The notes below the pieces were generated by a model. That model was given only the letters and a program-made list of their open reading frames with translations, searched no databases and was not told the DNA's origin. A program made the position numbers and the translations under genes. From the NCBI GenBank assembly GCA_026874595.1, contig CM049322.1:49329340-49393339 (forward strand): 64,000 nt of DNA. The letters run 5' to 3'. Shown piece after piece: positions 13,002 to 25,590 of this stretch. This DNA is from Sipunculus nudus. Lineage: Eukaryota > Annelida > Sipuncula > Golfingiida > Sipunculidae. The stretch's first letter is position 1; every line of letters starts with the position of its first letter.

Positions 13002-13045
<44 letters not shown>
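13002..13045. repeat. (AT)n microsatellite
   Basis: About 22 uninterrupted AT dinucleotides. The minus-strand opening across it is an Ile-Tyr repeat artefact. Confidence 0.95.
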
Positions 13046-13048
<3 letters not shown>

Positions 13049-14377
13049 CTGTCAATATTTTATAAAGATAAACTCTGCAAAAAAAAAAATATAACCTAGT
13101 GGTCATCCTAAATTATCTTTGTCTTATGAAGGTATTTGGTAGGTTCTACTTAAGACGAAACATTTTGTCAATAGAATGTAAACATATGTAAAAAGTAAAT
13201 ATAAAGAAAAAGTTTAAACATTTCGATAGGCGCCTATGGTTACATAACAAAAATATAATGAAGAATGGCTGACTTCTACATTCTTTGTCAAAAATGGACT
13301 GTTATGCTTGTCAAGCTTGTCAAGTCCACTTGCAGACAGTAACTGCTATTGTATATGGTTTAGGAACATTTCATTTTGATTGGATTTTCTTTTGCATTGG
13401 ACCACCAGAATATTCCAACTTTCTTCATTGTTAAGCTTGTGCAATCTGGGCTTAAATGAAAACATATTTAAAAAACAAAGGTTAATTTAAGGTTTTTAAC
13501 CAAAACGAAATTTAGTCTCAAAGAATTTTGACAAGTTTGGAATAAGAAATGAATCCATGCATATAGAAACATATGGACGCCATAAACAAATTGAAATTAC
13601 CAAGTCACAGGCAACAATTTTTTATCTTCTGCTTTCATTTAATTTTGGCCGAATACAAAGAGTGTGATGGTGTTATACAGCGTATGTTTTACGGATAATA
13701 TTTGTCACGGATGCTCCAATTGGTACGGTTGTGATAAAGTACGGAATTACTCTATGTAAACTTGTGACGTATTTGACAACGTTCGGAGCTCTCCGTCAGT
13801 TTCCGTAGGTCCAGGTGCGAGCGCCCACGCAGGATCACAGCCAGGGACAATTACGCCGATCAACCGGTGGACATACGCAGTGCCCGGGCCACCTTTTACA
13901 CCACTATACACATCATTATTACTCAACTCATAGGAACTTATTATGGCTGCTGGTGAACTTGAATAAACTTGGACTATATCTACAACATGTTGTGGTTGTT
14001 TGTCAGTTGAACCGGACCACATTTGTGTACTTTTATTCTATAGAAAAAATAGATAGTTATAGTGAACTCTCTATGATCTCACTGTAAGGTCATGTTGTAA
14101 TATATTATAATTGTTCCTCACTGTGAGATCATTGTGCGGTCCTACCATATGCAAATGGTGCAATGTAGAAGAAAAGTAGCACCAACATTGTGAAGAATAG
14201 AATCTAATGGTATTATTCAAGAGGCAAATTCTTGGTCTCCAAATTATAGAGTTGTCAATAAAACAGAATCATTTCTGTATTTAAAGCATTGATAAGAAGA
14301 CCCATATTATACATTAAAACTTTAATAAGTTTACCAAACGCTTGCTATGAAGTTGGCAGCATATATGTAAATGTTTA

Positions 14378-14381
<4 letters not shown>
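13046..14381. other. no gene seen
   Basis: AT-rich non-coding sequence. The two short overlapping open stretches near 13747-14087 are mutually antisense and show no family motif. Confidence 0.5.
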
Positions 14382-14439
<58 letters not shown>

Positions 14440-14448
14440 TATATATAT
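14382..14448. repeat. (AT)n microsatellite
   Basis: About 33 AT dinucleotides with one AA interruption near the right side. Confidence 0.95.
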
Positions 14449-14837
14449 GACATTTGAATTTGCGATTAAAAATTATTTCGGTCTGAAAAAATTATATGTA
14501 CCGATTATTTTAAAAATATTTTGTCAGTTTTTACACCATCAGTGGTATGACACAGAACGTTACGTAAGGTGCAACCGGTTATTGAACAATTATAATACCA
14601 CTGAAAAGTCTCTTGGTGCATCTTAGCTATAAACCCAACTGTTATAGACTTTCTCGGGGAACCGAACAAGCCTTTTATAAACAAACTGATTCATACTGTT
14701 GTTTCACCCCATATTACGTGTCATGTTGTGACGCACCCGTTTGATCAAGTTAGCTGATTTATTGGTTACGTATATAGTTAACAAAACTAATCATACATAT
14801 ATATAAATATATAAATATATATATACACATATATATA

Positions 14838-15021
14838 CAGTCAAATCTCGTTTTGTCTAAGTCGCAGGAACCCTCGGAAATCTTCGACACATCAGAGTTT
14901 CGACAGAAGCGGGTTTTATTTGGTTATAATTTAACTAGAGTTGTCCGGAATTATCAGTGTGTAACTTCGATATTAGCGGAGAATTTGACTTAAGCGAGTT
15001 CGACACAACAAGGTCTATATG
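14838..15021. mobile_element. pogo/Tigger-like short element, about 184 bp
   Basis: The left end is CAGTCAAATCTCGTTTTGTC and the right end is CGACACAACAAGGTCTATATG, an imperfect inverted match (about 20 of 28 positions). It is flanked by TA-rich DNA, as expected for TA target sites. The CAGTxAAACCTCGTTxTGTCGAAC terminus is characteristic of pogo/Tigger-type Tc1-mariner elements. No transposase is inside. Confidence 0.5.
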
Positions 15022-15037
15022 TATATATATTTATATA

Positions 15038-15087
<50 letters not shown>
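15022..15087. repeat. (AT)n microsatellite
   Basis: TA-rich array lying between two pogo-like elements; it may have expanded from TA target sites. Confidence 0.9.
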
Positions 15088-15092
<5 letters not shown>

Positions 15093-15093
15093 A

Positions 15094-15594
15094 GAGTGAA
15101 ATATCGTTGTGTCGAATTCGAAGGGACTTGTGAATTTACTTCGACAAACCGGAGTTCGAGACAACCGATAGTCATTATATTCAACTTTATTAAGCCTTGA
15201 TTATTATCGATAAATATTGCACATGTATAGGACTTATATTATAAAGTTCTCACAAATGTTTGCGTGAAAGAACAACACAAATTTTATAATAAATTTACTT
15301 ATTAATAATAAAAAGGAACACATAAGTACCACCAATATAGGGATTAGGTCAATGTCGGCGAGAGAAAAAAGGGTTGATCAAGAGTAACTAATTGGCCAAA
15401 CAAGTAAACAAGGAACCTGGTGTGTAAACCATCGCGCTTGATGAGTAAGATCCTTGCCGGTATTGATTATGTAACTTGTCATCCCGGTCGGAAGTGTGAT
15501 TGTAAGGTTTTAACTGTTTTTTGCAGGGACACCACATTCGACTTCGACATATGCGGGAATTTAACATAAGCGAGTTCGACACAACGAGGTTTCA

Positions 15595-15597
<3 letters not shown>
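15094..15597. mobile_element. pogo/Tigger-like short element, about 500 bp
   Basis: The left end is (G)AGTGAAATATCGTTGTGTCG and the right end is CGACACAACGAGGTTTCACTG followed by TA. The inverted match is stronger than in the neighbouring 184-bp element. The interior has no transposase. It could instead be one end of a longer element running from 14838. Confidence 0.55.

Positions 15598-15644
<47 letters not shown>
15598..15644. repeat. (AT)n microsatellite
   Basis: About 23 TA dinucleotides directly abutting the right terminus of the pogo-like element. Confidence 0.95.
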
Positions 15645-15646
<2 letters not shown>

Positions 15647-17521
15647 CACCATTGAGGGGTGCAGTTGGTTTTTGGTCATTTTAGTTAGTGTTTACTAGTT
15701 TTTAATCTTTTACATCTTTAATAAGATATGATGTTTGAACGTTGTACCATAATATAAATATAGCAAATACGTGATAAAATATATCATAAGCTTAAGCGTT
15801 GACACTTCTCAGTGGGATTAAACGCCCGGGAAATAGTAGTATACACTTAACAAGTTGAAATCAGGTGTTTCATTTTAATCTTATTGCCAAAGTACATATA
15901 ATATGTCGTATGATATATGCAAGATAATTAAATGGAACATCGTCTTCAAAGATCCGATTCTTATTTCATAACTGGCAACCGAAATACGTACAGTATTTTC
16001 CACAGCTGCGAATTATTGTGATTCCTTACCGAAAGATGTCGTAAGTGGGAAGGGAACAGTATTCGAACCATTTTCCACCAGCAGTTTTTCAGGTGTGCTT
16101 AAATATGAGGTGGAGTTATAGTTGGAGAATGTCTTTTTGTGTGCTCCAGTTGTTGTAAAAACAAACGAAAAACATTGTGTTTCTAATAACCTTTGCAATT
16201 ATATGCTTGTTTGGTGTCACATTTCTTAAACATTCATTTAAAAAATACACTTGTTGTAATCATAGATGTTGTACTTATGAATATAATGTAAATGTCAGAC
16301 TATTTTTATTTCCCCCAAAACAGGAAATCTAATTAACACCGCCCGGTTATTTGCGTTTATGTCGAACATATCACATTTTTACATCTTTTACATATCTTAG
16401 GAGATACGTTCTTGTTTTTATAAAAGATGTGGGGCTTGCATTTTCAGGCTTATTTTGTTTTTTATTGTTTATTTCTAAAAAAAACGGCCCCGGTGTCCTG
16501 GTTTGTTATATCCTCAGCATTTTTTTTCTTCACGAGAAACCCCATCACTCTAGAGACAAACACTTCCCCTGTAAAAAAGGCAATAATTCACCTAATTCGT
16601 TCTTGAACGTACTCTGCAGGCGCATTGTGTAACGCGTCACGATTGACATCAACAGTTTTGATTAAACTGCATTCAGGTGTATGCAAGTACAGCAGCACGT
16701 CACTAACCCAAGACTTTTTGCCGAGAACGAGATGATCTGAGAAATTACGCCTTATGATAATTCACCTTTATCTGACTCTGCATTAATTACAATTACTCTT
16801 GAAACACAATGATACTCTTTTTGCATTAAAAAATGGTTACGTCTGCCTTTATTAAGAACTTGTCGAGGAAAACAGAGATTTGTATGTTACCTGCTGTACC
16901 ACCAAACGAGAAGATCGCTAAATAAGATTTCATATTACGTGGCCAGAAAAGAGAGGCCTCAGGTACTATTTAATACGTTGCAGAATATATAAAGGCTAAA
17001 AGCGTTAATATCTTAACAATTGAAAACAAAACAATATGAACTGAAAGGGTGTAGACCCTGTACTGAAATAATTAATCGATATCGATGGCTTATATGGTTA
17101 CAATATGAATGCATGTTACTATAACCAGATGCAAGGCTGAGGTTTTTTATAAGCAGGTAACGGCAGTATCTGGAGAGGGCTATAGAAAGAGCCAATGGCC
17201 ATACGTGTATATGGGAAAACTAAAATTTAGAGAGATCAATTTAGTATTATTTTAAATGCTTCTTCAACGAGTAAATGCACCTGTTGATAAAGTAATATGC
17301 AATGCCTACTGATATCAACTGGCACTTTATGTTATATGTTTTCTGAAGGGATATCACGATGTAATAGGTTAAACTGTAATTTATTAATTGACAAGCGAGC
17401 AGGTTGAGTCTAAGGGCGTCAAGTTTGAAAGAAAAACGAATTTGAAAATAAATATCAAGATATAATTTCAAGATAAAGCCCAGACTGTTGTTTTTTATAC
17501 AGTCTGTCACATTCCAAGTGG
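15645..17521. other. no gene seen
   Basis: No domain-bearing reading frame. The longest plus-strand opening (16351-16632) encodes a hydrophobic peptide without recognisable features. Confidence 0.5.
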
Positions 17522-18039
17522 TTAAACATATGCTCCATATATGTGTGTGTACACGTGAGAAAGGTTGAACATATGCTCCATATATGTGTGTGTACACGTG
17601 AGAAAGGTTAAACATATGCTCCATATATGTTTGTGTACACGTGAGAAAGGTTAAACATGCTCCATATATGTGTGTGTACACGTGAGAAAGGTTGAACATA
17701 TGCTCCATATATGTGTGTGTACACGTGAGAAAGGTTGAACATATGCTCCATATATGTGTGTGTACATGTGAGAAAGGTTAAACATATGCTCCATATATGT
17801 GTGTGTACATGTGAGAAAGGTTGAACATATGCTCCATATATGTGTGTGTACACGTGAGAAGGGTTAAACATATGCTCCATATATGTGTGTGTACACGTGA
17901 GAAAGGTTGAACATATGCTCCATATTTGTGTGTGTACATGTGAGAAAGGTTAAACATATGCTCCATATATGCGAGTGTACACGTGAGAAAGGTTAAACAT
18001 ATGCTCCATATATGTGTGTGTACACGTGAGAAAGGTTGA
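17522..18039. repeat. 43-bp minisatellite, 12 copies
   Basis: The motif GCTCCATA recurs at 17532, 17575, 17618, 17659, 17702, 17745, 17788, 17831, 17874, 17917, 17960 and 18003. The period is 43 bases, with one 41-base unit. Units differ by a few substitutions (GAAC/AAAC, TACACG/TACATG). The minus strand is free of stops in all three frames across the array, so three overlapping openings arise there; they are repeat artefacts, not genes. Confidence 0.95.
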
Positions 18040-18638
18040 ATTTGTGAAGACAAATTCGTGACCACACAAATATAATTAACAGGGTTGCGCGCACAACATA
18101 TGACAATTGCTTATTCCGTGCTGATCGTGAAGGATTCAATTGCCAAGTACAGTCTTGTCCTGAAGTTATTTTGTCCTTCTATTTATTTTCCATTCAAATT
18201 TGTCGCCTACCAATTGAAAATGCAATGGGGCAACCTGTCACATATCTAAATATATCATTCTATTCATTAAGACATTTTTAAGATTAACTGGTGCCAATTA
18301 ACTCATATGTAAAAATTAATCAGATTTTATAAAGAACTTTCGTGGTAGTAAGGGAAGGGTACTGAGTATTTCAGTAATTTTTAATTGTATATATTGATTT
18401 ATTGTCATGCGTTTTCCTATATATATTTGAACCAAAACAATATCCCTGTAATTTAAGGATAATAAACATAGTTTTACTCACCTTTTCATTAATTTACATC
18501 AAATATGGCGTTTTGTAACCTAACTTTTATGAAGGAAGTTCACCTTTACATGAGTACAAGGAAATTATAACCGTATTTGGTGCAGGCATATAGTTTACAT
18601 ATACTTATGCATTTCAATCTATCGCTGAGTTATGTATA
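18040..18638. other. no gene seen
   Basis: AT-rich spacer between the minisatellite and the pogo-like element; nothing recognised. Confidence 0.5.
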
Positions 18639-19401
18639 CAGTAAAATCCCGCTAACGCGACCACCGGCGGGACCAGGCAAAGTGGTCGTGTTAGTGGGGT
18701 GGTCGTGTTAGCGGGATGCTTGTACATTAGTCTGCCAATATTAACGCAGGCGATAATATGGGTACTTCAAGTAAATGTTAAGTTGTTGTCCTTGTTTAAT
18801 TTAAAATAAAAAAAAAGGAAGAAAAATAAATAACAAACATGAATATTATTCAGAAATTTTAGTCACATAGAAATAAAACACACAAATGAAACAAATAGTT
18901 GGTGTTGAAGTCATTCATACAGCGTTGGTCTGAACACGAAGATGATCTGATGTCGAACATGTAGTGAGAACAGGATAATCACATCAAATATTTAGTGTTA
19001 TTTGTATTGTTCCTGCTTGATAATTGAAATGTGATTTTCATAGTTTAATTTACTCACCTGAATATATGTGTCAGTTCTGTTTGCCAATCTCCTTTTTTTA
19101 TCAGTATGGTAAATGTTTATCTAACAGTCGTACACAACAAACAAGGTAACGGACCATGGAGTCCAATATCTATTGATGTGTATAGATTGGGCGGCGTTAA
19201 TTATAAGCAAGCCTAACTATGGCTGGGCAGATGATTGTCAACCACGAGCTAATATCTTAGTCCAAGCTTGGCTGTAAGCGTGTCACCCGCTTAACGGGCG
19301 GGTCGTCACGGGCCAGTGGTCGTAATACGGGGGGAATTTGAAGGTCGGGACCAAAAAAGGTGGTCGTTGGTCGTGATAGCGGGGTGGTCGTGTTACCTAA
19401 G
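18639..19401. mobile_element. pogo/Tigger-like element remnant
   Basis: It begins TACAGTAAAATCCCGCTAACG with GTGGTCGTGTTAGCGGG repeats (18682-18717). It ends with several GTGGTCGT..AGCGGGG motifs at about 19315-19398 in the opposite sense to the left terminus. This is the usual terminal signature of pogo-type MITEs. The exact right end and TA duplication are not clear. Confidence 0.45.
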
Positions 19402-20589
19402 TTTTTTATATGATAATTTATATTAGACAATTCTGGGACCTACATAAGTGGTCGTAGATCTACAAGATCTACATTTAGGATGAATAGTTCATTTTAGATC
19501 GCCTGTATATACAAAAAGGAAAATAGAGAAAAATATCCTAAAATATAAGAGAATTGATAATATACAAGGCACTTTTATGTAGATTATTTAATCTTCACCT
19601 GAAATATATTCAGGTACCTGATAACAGTTATTCAGTTTTATCCTAAATGTTCGTAGCTTGTTTAGTATAAAATACTATGATTTTAAACGTTTGTTGACTA
19701 TCATATTTCTAATTCAAATTTTAATGAATATATGAAACTATTGTTTGGGGTAAGGAGATATGCTGTTATCTGGAAGTGAAGACAAAACTGGGGTATAATA
19801 TTGTTTTCCCTTTTGAAACAAGAATCTGAATCCGAAGTACCTCCGAAGAGGTCAGACATATTTTAGAGTCCTCCATTTAGTAAAACTATAAGGTAGAGAT
19901 GTGCAGTAGTTTTGTGTAATCGGTCGCACAGACTGTCACACGAACTAAGATATATTCAACCTCCTTTGTGACATGCGCTTAGCTTGAAAGCCGCTGTGTA
20001 AGCGCATTATAAAATGTACTGACGCATTTTTCTTGGTTGTTATGTCTTGGGCTCTGTCGCAGTCAATACGATGGCCTTGACTTAAATGAGCGTTTTGCGG
20101 TTCCCCCCAGTATGTTGATCCTATATTCATATGCTAATGCCTCACCTGCCTATCAAGCTACGGGTGATACCGATTGTATAAATATTACTCACAATGTATT
20201 GGCATTTTTCTCAACTAGGTAAAAAAGACCGCCATTCTGTACAGAAAGAGTCTGACGGGTAATATTTATATAAGTGACACTCTATGAATGCGTAGGTTTT
20301 TTTTTGTAAAACCCTGTAAGCGCATGTACGAATGACGGCCTTGATTTCGCCTGAACCGCAGTGCCCGCTATTGCTTTAACATAAGCGTTGAAACATCCTT
20401 GAACATCTTTAAGTATCTGTGCGATAAAGGCTGGTGTTTTTCACAAGGAACACAGGTAAGAGCAATATATAAAATAGGGACATATATGTAGAGCAGACCT
20501 CGCTGTTAGTCTGATACACTGATATAGTGAAGTGTCAATGAAATATTGATTGGATCATGGTTGTTGAAATGAATTTTTTGTCAGTACGA
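19402..20589. other. no gene seen
   Basis: Two short overlapping openings at 19945-20222 are antisense to one another and show no motif. A CAG|GTAAGA donor-like site lies at 20453-20461 without other exon evidence. Confidence 0.4.
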
Positions 20590-21345
20590 TGTCATGTTTT
20601 CAGGTAGCAGATAAGTTCATGGTGCTTCCTTAAGGTGTCATAAATTGTGTATGCTATTAGCTGATACATTGATTCTTCATTTAAGGTGTCCCTGTATACT
20701 GAAGTACCTGATACTTCAATTTTTATATCAAGGTAGCCTTTTATCCTAGGTAGCTGAGATTGTGAATTTTTTTATTAAAGTGTTATTGTATACTCAGGTC
20801 GCTGACACTGTGATTATTCCAATGAGTTTTAATGTGCTCATTGTGTGCTTGGGCAGCTGAATTCAAGCAAGGTGTCATTGCTTACTCAAATAGCTGGTAT
20901 AGTGAATCATCCATTAAGATATCATTGTGTGTTCAGGTAGTTGATAAGGTGAATCGTTCATTAAGCTGTTATTTTGTTTTTAGGAAGCTGTTACTATAAT
21001 TATTTCATTGCGTCAATTTGTACTCAGGTAGCCGTCACTATGAATATTTTATAAAGGTCCCATTTTGTACTCATGTAAATGATACTATCATTATTCCATT
21101 AAGGTGTTATTGTGTGCTCAGGTAGCTGACACTGTGATTCTTCCTTTGAGGTATCATTGTGTACTCGTGTAGCTGATAAAATGATTTTAACATTAAGGTG
21201 ACATTGTTTACTTGGAAAACTTATACAGTGATTCTATCGTTAAGGTATCATTGTTTACTCATGTAGCCAATACTGTGATTTTTCCATTAAGGTGCCATGG
21301 TGTACTGATGTAGCTGATACAGAAATTCTTCTGTATTAGTGTTTA
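20590..21345. repeat. degenerate 47-bp minisatellite, about 16 copies
   Basis: Variants of the core CAGGTAGCTGATACTGTGAT followed by TTCCATTAAGGTGTCATTG and TGTACT recur about every 46-50 bases, with GTAGCTGA-like cores near 20605, 20748, 20938, 21029, 21122, 21169, 21262 and 21309. The copies are strongly diverged, so the array is old. Confidence 0.85.
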
Positions 21346-21352
21346 TGCATGT

Positions 21353-21354
<2 letters not shown>

Positions 21355-21424
<70 letters not shown>
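21355..21424. repeat. (AT)n microsatellite
   Basis: About 35 uninterrupted TA dinucleotides right after the degenerate minisatellite. Confidence 0.95.
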
Positions 21425-21426
<2 letters not shown>

Positions 21427-24141
21427 CTTACGATCAGAGTAATTCATTTAAAAAAATTATCTGGAGGACCATCCATTAAAAAATATTACAGGCTTTGGAT
21501 TATTGTTGGAAACATTTTATTTACCAACAATGCTGAGTTTTTATACCATAGATGGTAATTTTTTTCAAAATTTGAGTCCTGTGACCCTGACTTTTGATTT
21601 TTGGGCTTGAAAGTCTGAGAACTTACTTTCCTTGAACTTACACTTACTTGATTTAAGAATTCTTCAGAAAAAAGATGGTTCATTCACCATGACCTCTGCT
21701 CAGATAAACTGAAACATATACAAGACCTTTAAACCATATCCAAGATTTTGCTATAGGGGAGGTAGGCTCAAGGGTTAGATAAAAGTTTTATCTTCAGTGC
21801 AATACGCATATCTATAAACAGGAACATCAAATCAAAAGCAACTATAACAAAGCTATGTCTTCATTTGCTCATATCTCAAATAATGCTGCTTATTTACAAA
21901 AGTGGCATGTTAGGCCGATTTTGACGTATTGCGTATGACGTATTTATCGGCCCAACTAAACACAATTCATGTGTATGTTAATTAGTTCTCTTATTAGAGC
22001 GAATGGCTGAAACAGGGAGACATTATGGGAGAAATTATATAAAATTGACACATAATTGATCTGTTAAAGGTTGTAGTCTATAATAGATGGTATTGAAAAG
22101 ATCGGAGTTATTTTGTTCGGGAAAGGGGTGGGGTGCGGGATTAGATTGCCTTTAAATTGGTTGATTTGTATAATAACATCAGATAATTGCCTACTATCCT
22201 GTCACATCCGTCAGACATAGACCAGAACAAGGCTTGATGAAAAACTGGCGCCTGTGTCAGTGTCGTTTGCTCCCATTTTGGATCTATTCACGATCTTTTT
22301 CTACGGAATTTGTTACCAGGTAAGTCAGATCACAAATATCGAAAGGACATCATCAGGAGCCGTATCATGTTCTCATTTTGCGTTAGGCCTATCAGTTCAA
22401 TGTTGCTTTATACAAAGTTTCCCCGCAACGCTTACCAATTATACGTTCTAAGTACCTCGCATACGGCTGTTTCACACCTTGTTATGGTTCTGCATGTTAG
22501 CAAACACAGTTCACGTGTATCTATTGACCATATAAACATTTATCATCTTCGGGTCACGGGTGCGTCAATTGTCATGCTTCAGCTCTTGATGTTGATAATT
22601 ATAGGTACAATGACGACTCTGTGTGTAGAATAATTATAGCATACAGCTGTGAGACAGCTGGCAGAATAAAAAAAAAATATTGCATCGTTGGGACACGTAT
22701 TTTTAATAGCAACACATATTTCGTGAAATTTGCCACTTGATAGAAGATACTAGTAAGCACAAGCACACAAAAAAGCACGGTATACATTGATGTAGACATA
22801 CTAGGCCATACAAGAGGAATAAAATAGTGCATATCGAGGGTAATTTTTTTTAGAATAATGCCAGGAACAGTCATATACATGTATTTATATAGGTCAATTC
22901 AAACAACCATGTAATCTCACAAAAAATGGCCTAGAGGCGAATATTCATAACAAGAATCAATGAAGCCAAGTTCTACCTAGCTTACAGTCTAAATAAGCTG
23001 TGTCACCCCCAGTGCCAAAGTAGATGGCATTATATAACCTGGGAACTTTGGCCAATAAGTGAATAAAAACACCTGTAAGGGAGTACCCCACAATAAGAAC
23101 CAGCCATTTGGTTGTGTCCAGATATCCTGATAATGTATTTATCATGTTTAAATATCAGATATCCCCTGCCATTCTTTAACGAATGAGCCGTAGATCACGG
23201 CGCTTAGGTGCTCAGGTACCATTCATTTTGTCAGTCAAATTATTTTAATACTTGTTAATATAAGCGTCACACATTATTTAATGTCTAGGGGTTAACTTGC
23301 GTTATCAATTAAGAGTAATATGATAACATGATCAATATTTATCAGTAGAAATTGGGTTAAAGTAATTTTTCCATGTAATAGTAATAGTCATTGACTCACA
23401 CACAATATATAGATATATATATATATTGGCATGTATTTTTTTCAGGCGGGCCTGTGAATCATGTATACATGTCGAGAGTAGTGCTAACTATTATAAAATG
23501 AAGGCCCATGGTGGTGGTAAACTTAAAATAATACGCTGGAGCCAGAGGGCCAGTATTTCAGCATTATATCTGGGACAGTTATTTGTGTATTAGGGACCCA
23601 TCATTCTGCATTTAAGGGCGGCACCGGGCCATAGGTTAAAATGTTAGGCCTAGTTTCACGACCTGGCCCCACCCCTTCGATGTCCGAAATATAGACGAGG
23701 TAACATGCCGCGTGCATTCACGCATGGTAAACATACCTGGCCTCGGGTTCAACTACTTCTTATGCTATCACTTAAAATATCAACGGCATGGAGCCGAGTG
23801 CACAATTGTTCGGCGATGTATAAATGTTTTATTTATCTTAATGTATATTTTGGCATGGTTGTGTCTTGTATTGTGTGCATCCAGTGTAAATGATCATAAG
23901 AATACTTAATGATATATGGACATTAAAGATGACAACGTTAAAATAAAGTTACATTTCAGAGTATAAAATAATAATAAAAATAATAATAATAATCCAGAGA
24001 AGAAAAGTATTAATTAACCGTATTAAAACTAATGCACAATCCTAATGATGATAAAAGAAGAAAAAATATTAATAATAACATGCCTTACTATTTAACACAC
24101 ACACCTCTTTGTGGCTAGGCTCTATTTACTCGGCCGATAGA
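21425..24141. other. no gene established; isolated splice-donor-like site
   Basis: Short openings here have no recognised domain. A strong donor consensus CAG|GTAAGT lies at 22317-22325 after about 120 bases of less AT-biased sequence, so a non-coding first exon is conceivable but unsupported. AAT-type trinucleotide runs lie at 23962-23996. Confidence 0.35.
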
Positions 24142-24165
24142 CTCTCTCTCTCTCTCTCTCTCTCT
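24142..24165. repeat. (CT)n microsatellite
   Basis: Twelve CT dinucleotides. Confidence 0.95.
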
Positions 24166-24400
24166 GTTTTTATGACGTCAGGGGACCGTCCCTGATGCAT
24201 CAGGTCTGTGTTTCCAATGTGTCTGGACATGCGCAGCCAGAGACCCTGTCTGCCTTGGCGACACGGGATCCGCGCCGTGTATAACACACAGACATGTAGA
24301 CTGGTAACCTGCTCTATTATGGCTCTCAGGTCACGTGGTCCTATTTGTTTATATGACCTGAGGTCACCGAGCCCTGAACTTGAAGGAGAGTAGGAAATGG
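24166..24400. promoter_or_regulatory. speculative promoter-like GC-richer patch
   Basis: Directly after the CT run is a perfect CRE palindrome TGACGTCA (24173-24180), then CATGCGCAG (24229-24237), which resembles half an NRF1 site. Base composition is clearly less AT-rich than the flanks. No downstream gene or start was recognised, so this is only a candidate. Confidence 0.2.
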
Positions 24401-24797
24401 TCTAGCTTTCTCTGGTTGGCTCTAGCCATCATGTGGTGGAGCATCAAAAACACCCCATTGTTTGATTTTTAACTATGTTAAGCATAATTCCTAATAAAAT
24501 TGACAGTATTGGTCAATTTGTTTTAAATCTATGGCCAATCAAAGAGATGTTGTCCAAATGCCTTTTTTTGACTGCTTGGTGGAGTATTTTGGGCTTCACT
24601 GCATTCGGGCCAGGATGGTTAAAAAAGGAGATACACAAGCCCCCTTTTTCTTGGTCAAGTTTGACTGAACAAACAACAAATTCTCAGGTAAAAAAATGTT
24701 TAATATCAGCATTTATTTTGAAAATTATTTAAAAGAGGCCCAAACCTCAGGTGTTTTCTAGACGTTATATAGGGAAAATAAATACAGCCACGTGTCC
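24401..24797. other. no gene seen
   Basis: An open stretch at 24475-24732 has no family motif. Confidence 0.4.
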
Positions 24798-25270
24798 CTC
24801 AGCCAAGCATAGAGACAGGCGTACAACGCCGTTTTAAGTAGTCCCAGTTGCAACTCCTGACGTACCTATAGACTGGTTTCTACTTCAGTATGCAAGCTCA
24901 TACCGGTTATTATGGACGTTCACGTGATCCTGGTTGATTATCCGCGAAGATTTCTTATAAAATAACTTTCTTTTGTTATTTCTAGTTTTCAAATATTGAA
25001 AAATGAGTTGTTGCACAAAAATTGAATGATGGTTGCATAGATAATACGATATACTGAATCTTTGATTTTTCACTGTACGTAGCAGTGATTAATTATTAGT
25101 ATCTGTTAATCTAATCATTGATGTCACATTTAATATACAGCCAACTTTTGGTAACTTCTTTGAGCAAACGAAATGCTTATTTTTATCATATATTATATAT
25201 ACTGGAGTTGGTACCAGTCTGCCAAAAGTACATAAGATGGCGTTGTACGCCCGTCTCTATGATTGGCCTA
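24798..25270. mobile_element. inverted-repeat element, about 470 bp
   Basis: The left end has AGCCAAGCATAGAGACAGGC then GTACAACGCC. The reverse complement of the right end has GGCCAATCATAGAGACGGGC then GTACAACGCC. About 35 bases match at the ends and weaker similarity continues inward (GACTGGT on both sides). No coding sequence; superfamily unassigned. Confidence 0.6.
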
Positions 25271-25311
25271 GAGCAGCGGTGCAATAATAGAGCGGGGTAC
25301 CAGTCTAACAG

Positions 25312-25590
25312 GTGACACACTGAAACCCGGGCCCAACTGAAGAAACCCGGGCCCAAATAAACACATGAAAAAAGACCCTTACGTAATAGAAACGATCTTG
25401 AAACTTAGTTAATCAGAAAGATAAGGTCTATCCCTTACCTATGAAATAAAAATATAGCTGATAATTCGTATTTATTGTGGTAATTTATTACTCTCAATAA
25501 GGGTTAAAATGCCTATATTTGGGGCCGTCAGAAAATCCGGGCCCACAGAAAACGGCTGTATCATTCGTATTTTATGCGTATTTTACACAT
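25312..25590 (+). repeat. left terminal inverted repeat of the Mutator-like element
   Basis: Matches the reverse complement of 27455-27732. The inner limit is approximate because similarity fades near the TTTTACAC/TTTCACA region. Confidence 0.75.

Noticed and set aside
17522-18039. CRISPR array
   Set aside because: Units are contiguous tandem copies with no unique spacers, and the window is eukaryotic.
17247-18065. Three overlapping minus-strand openings rich in THIYG/MEHMFNLSHV motifs
   Set aside because: They are the translation of the 43-bp minisatellite; the repeat unit is not a multiple of three and has no stop in any minus frame.
24208-24393. 61-codon plus-strand opening in the GC-richer patch
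   Set aside because: No family motif and short; noted only as part of a possible promoter-like patch.
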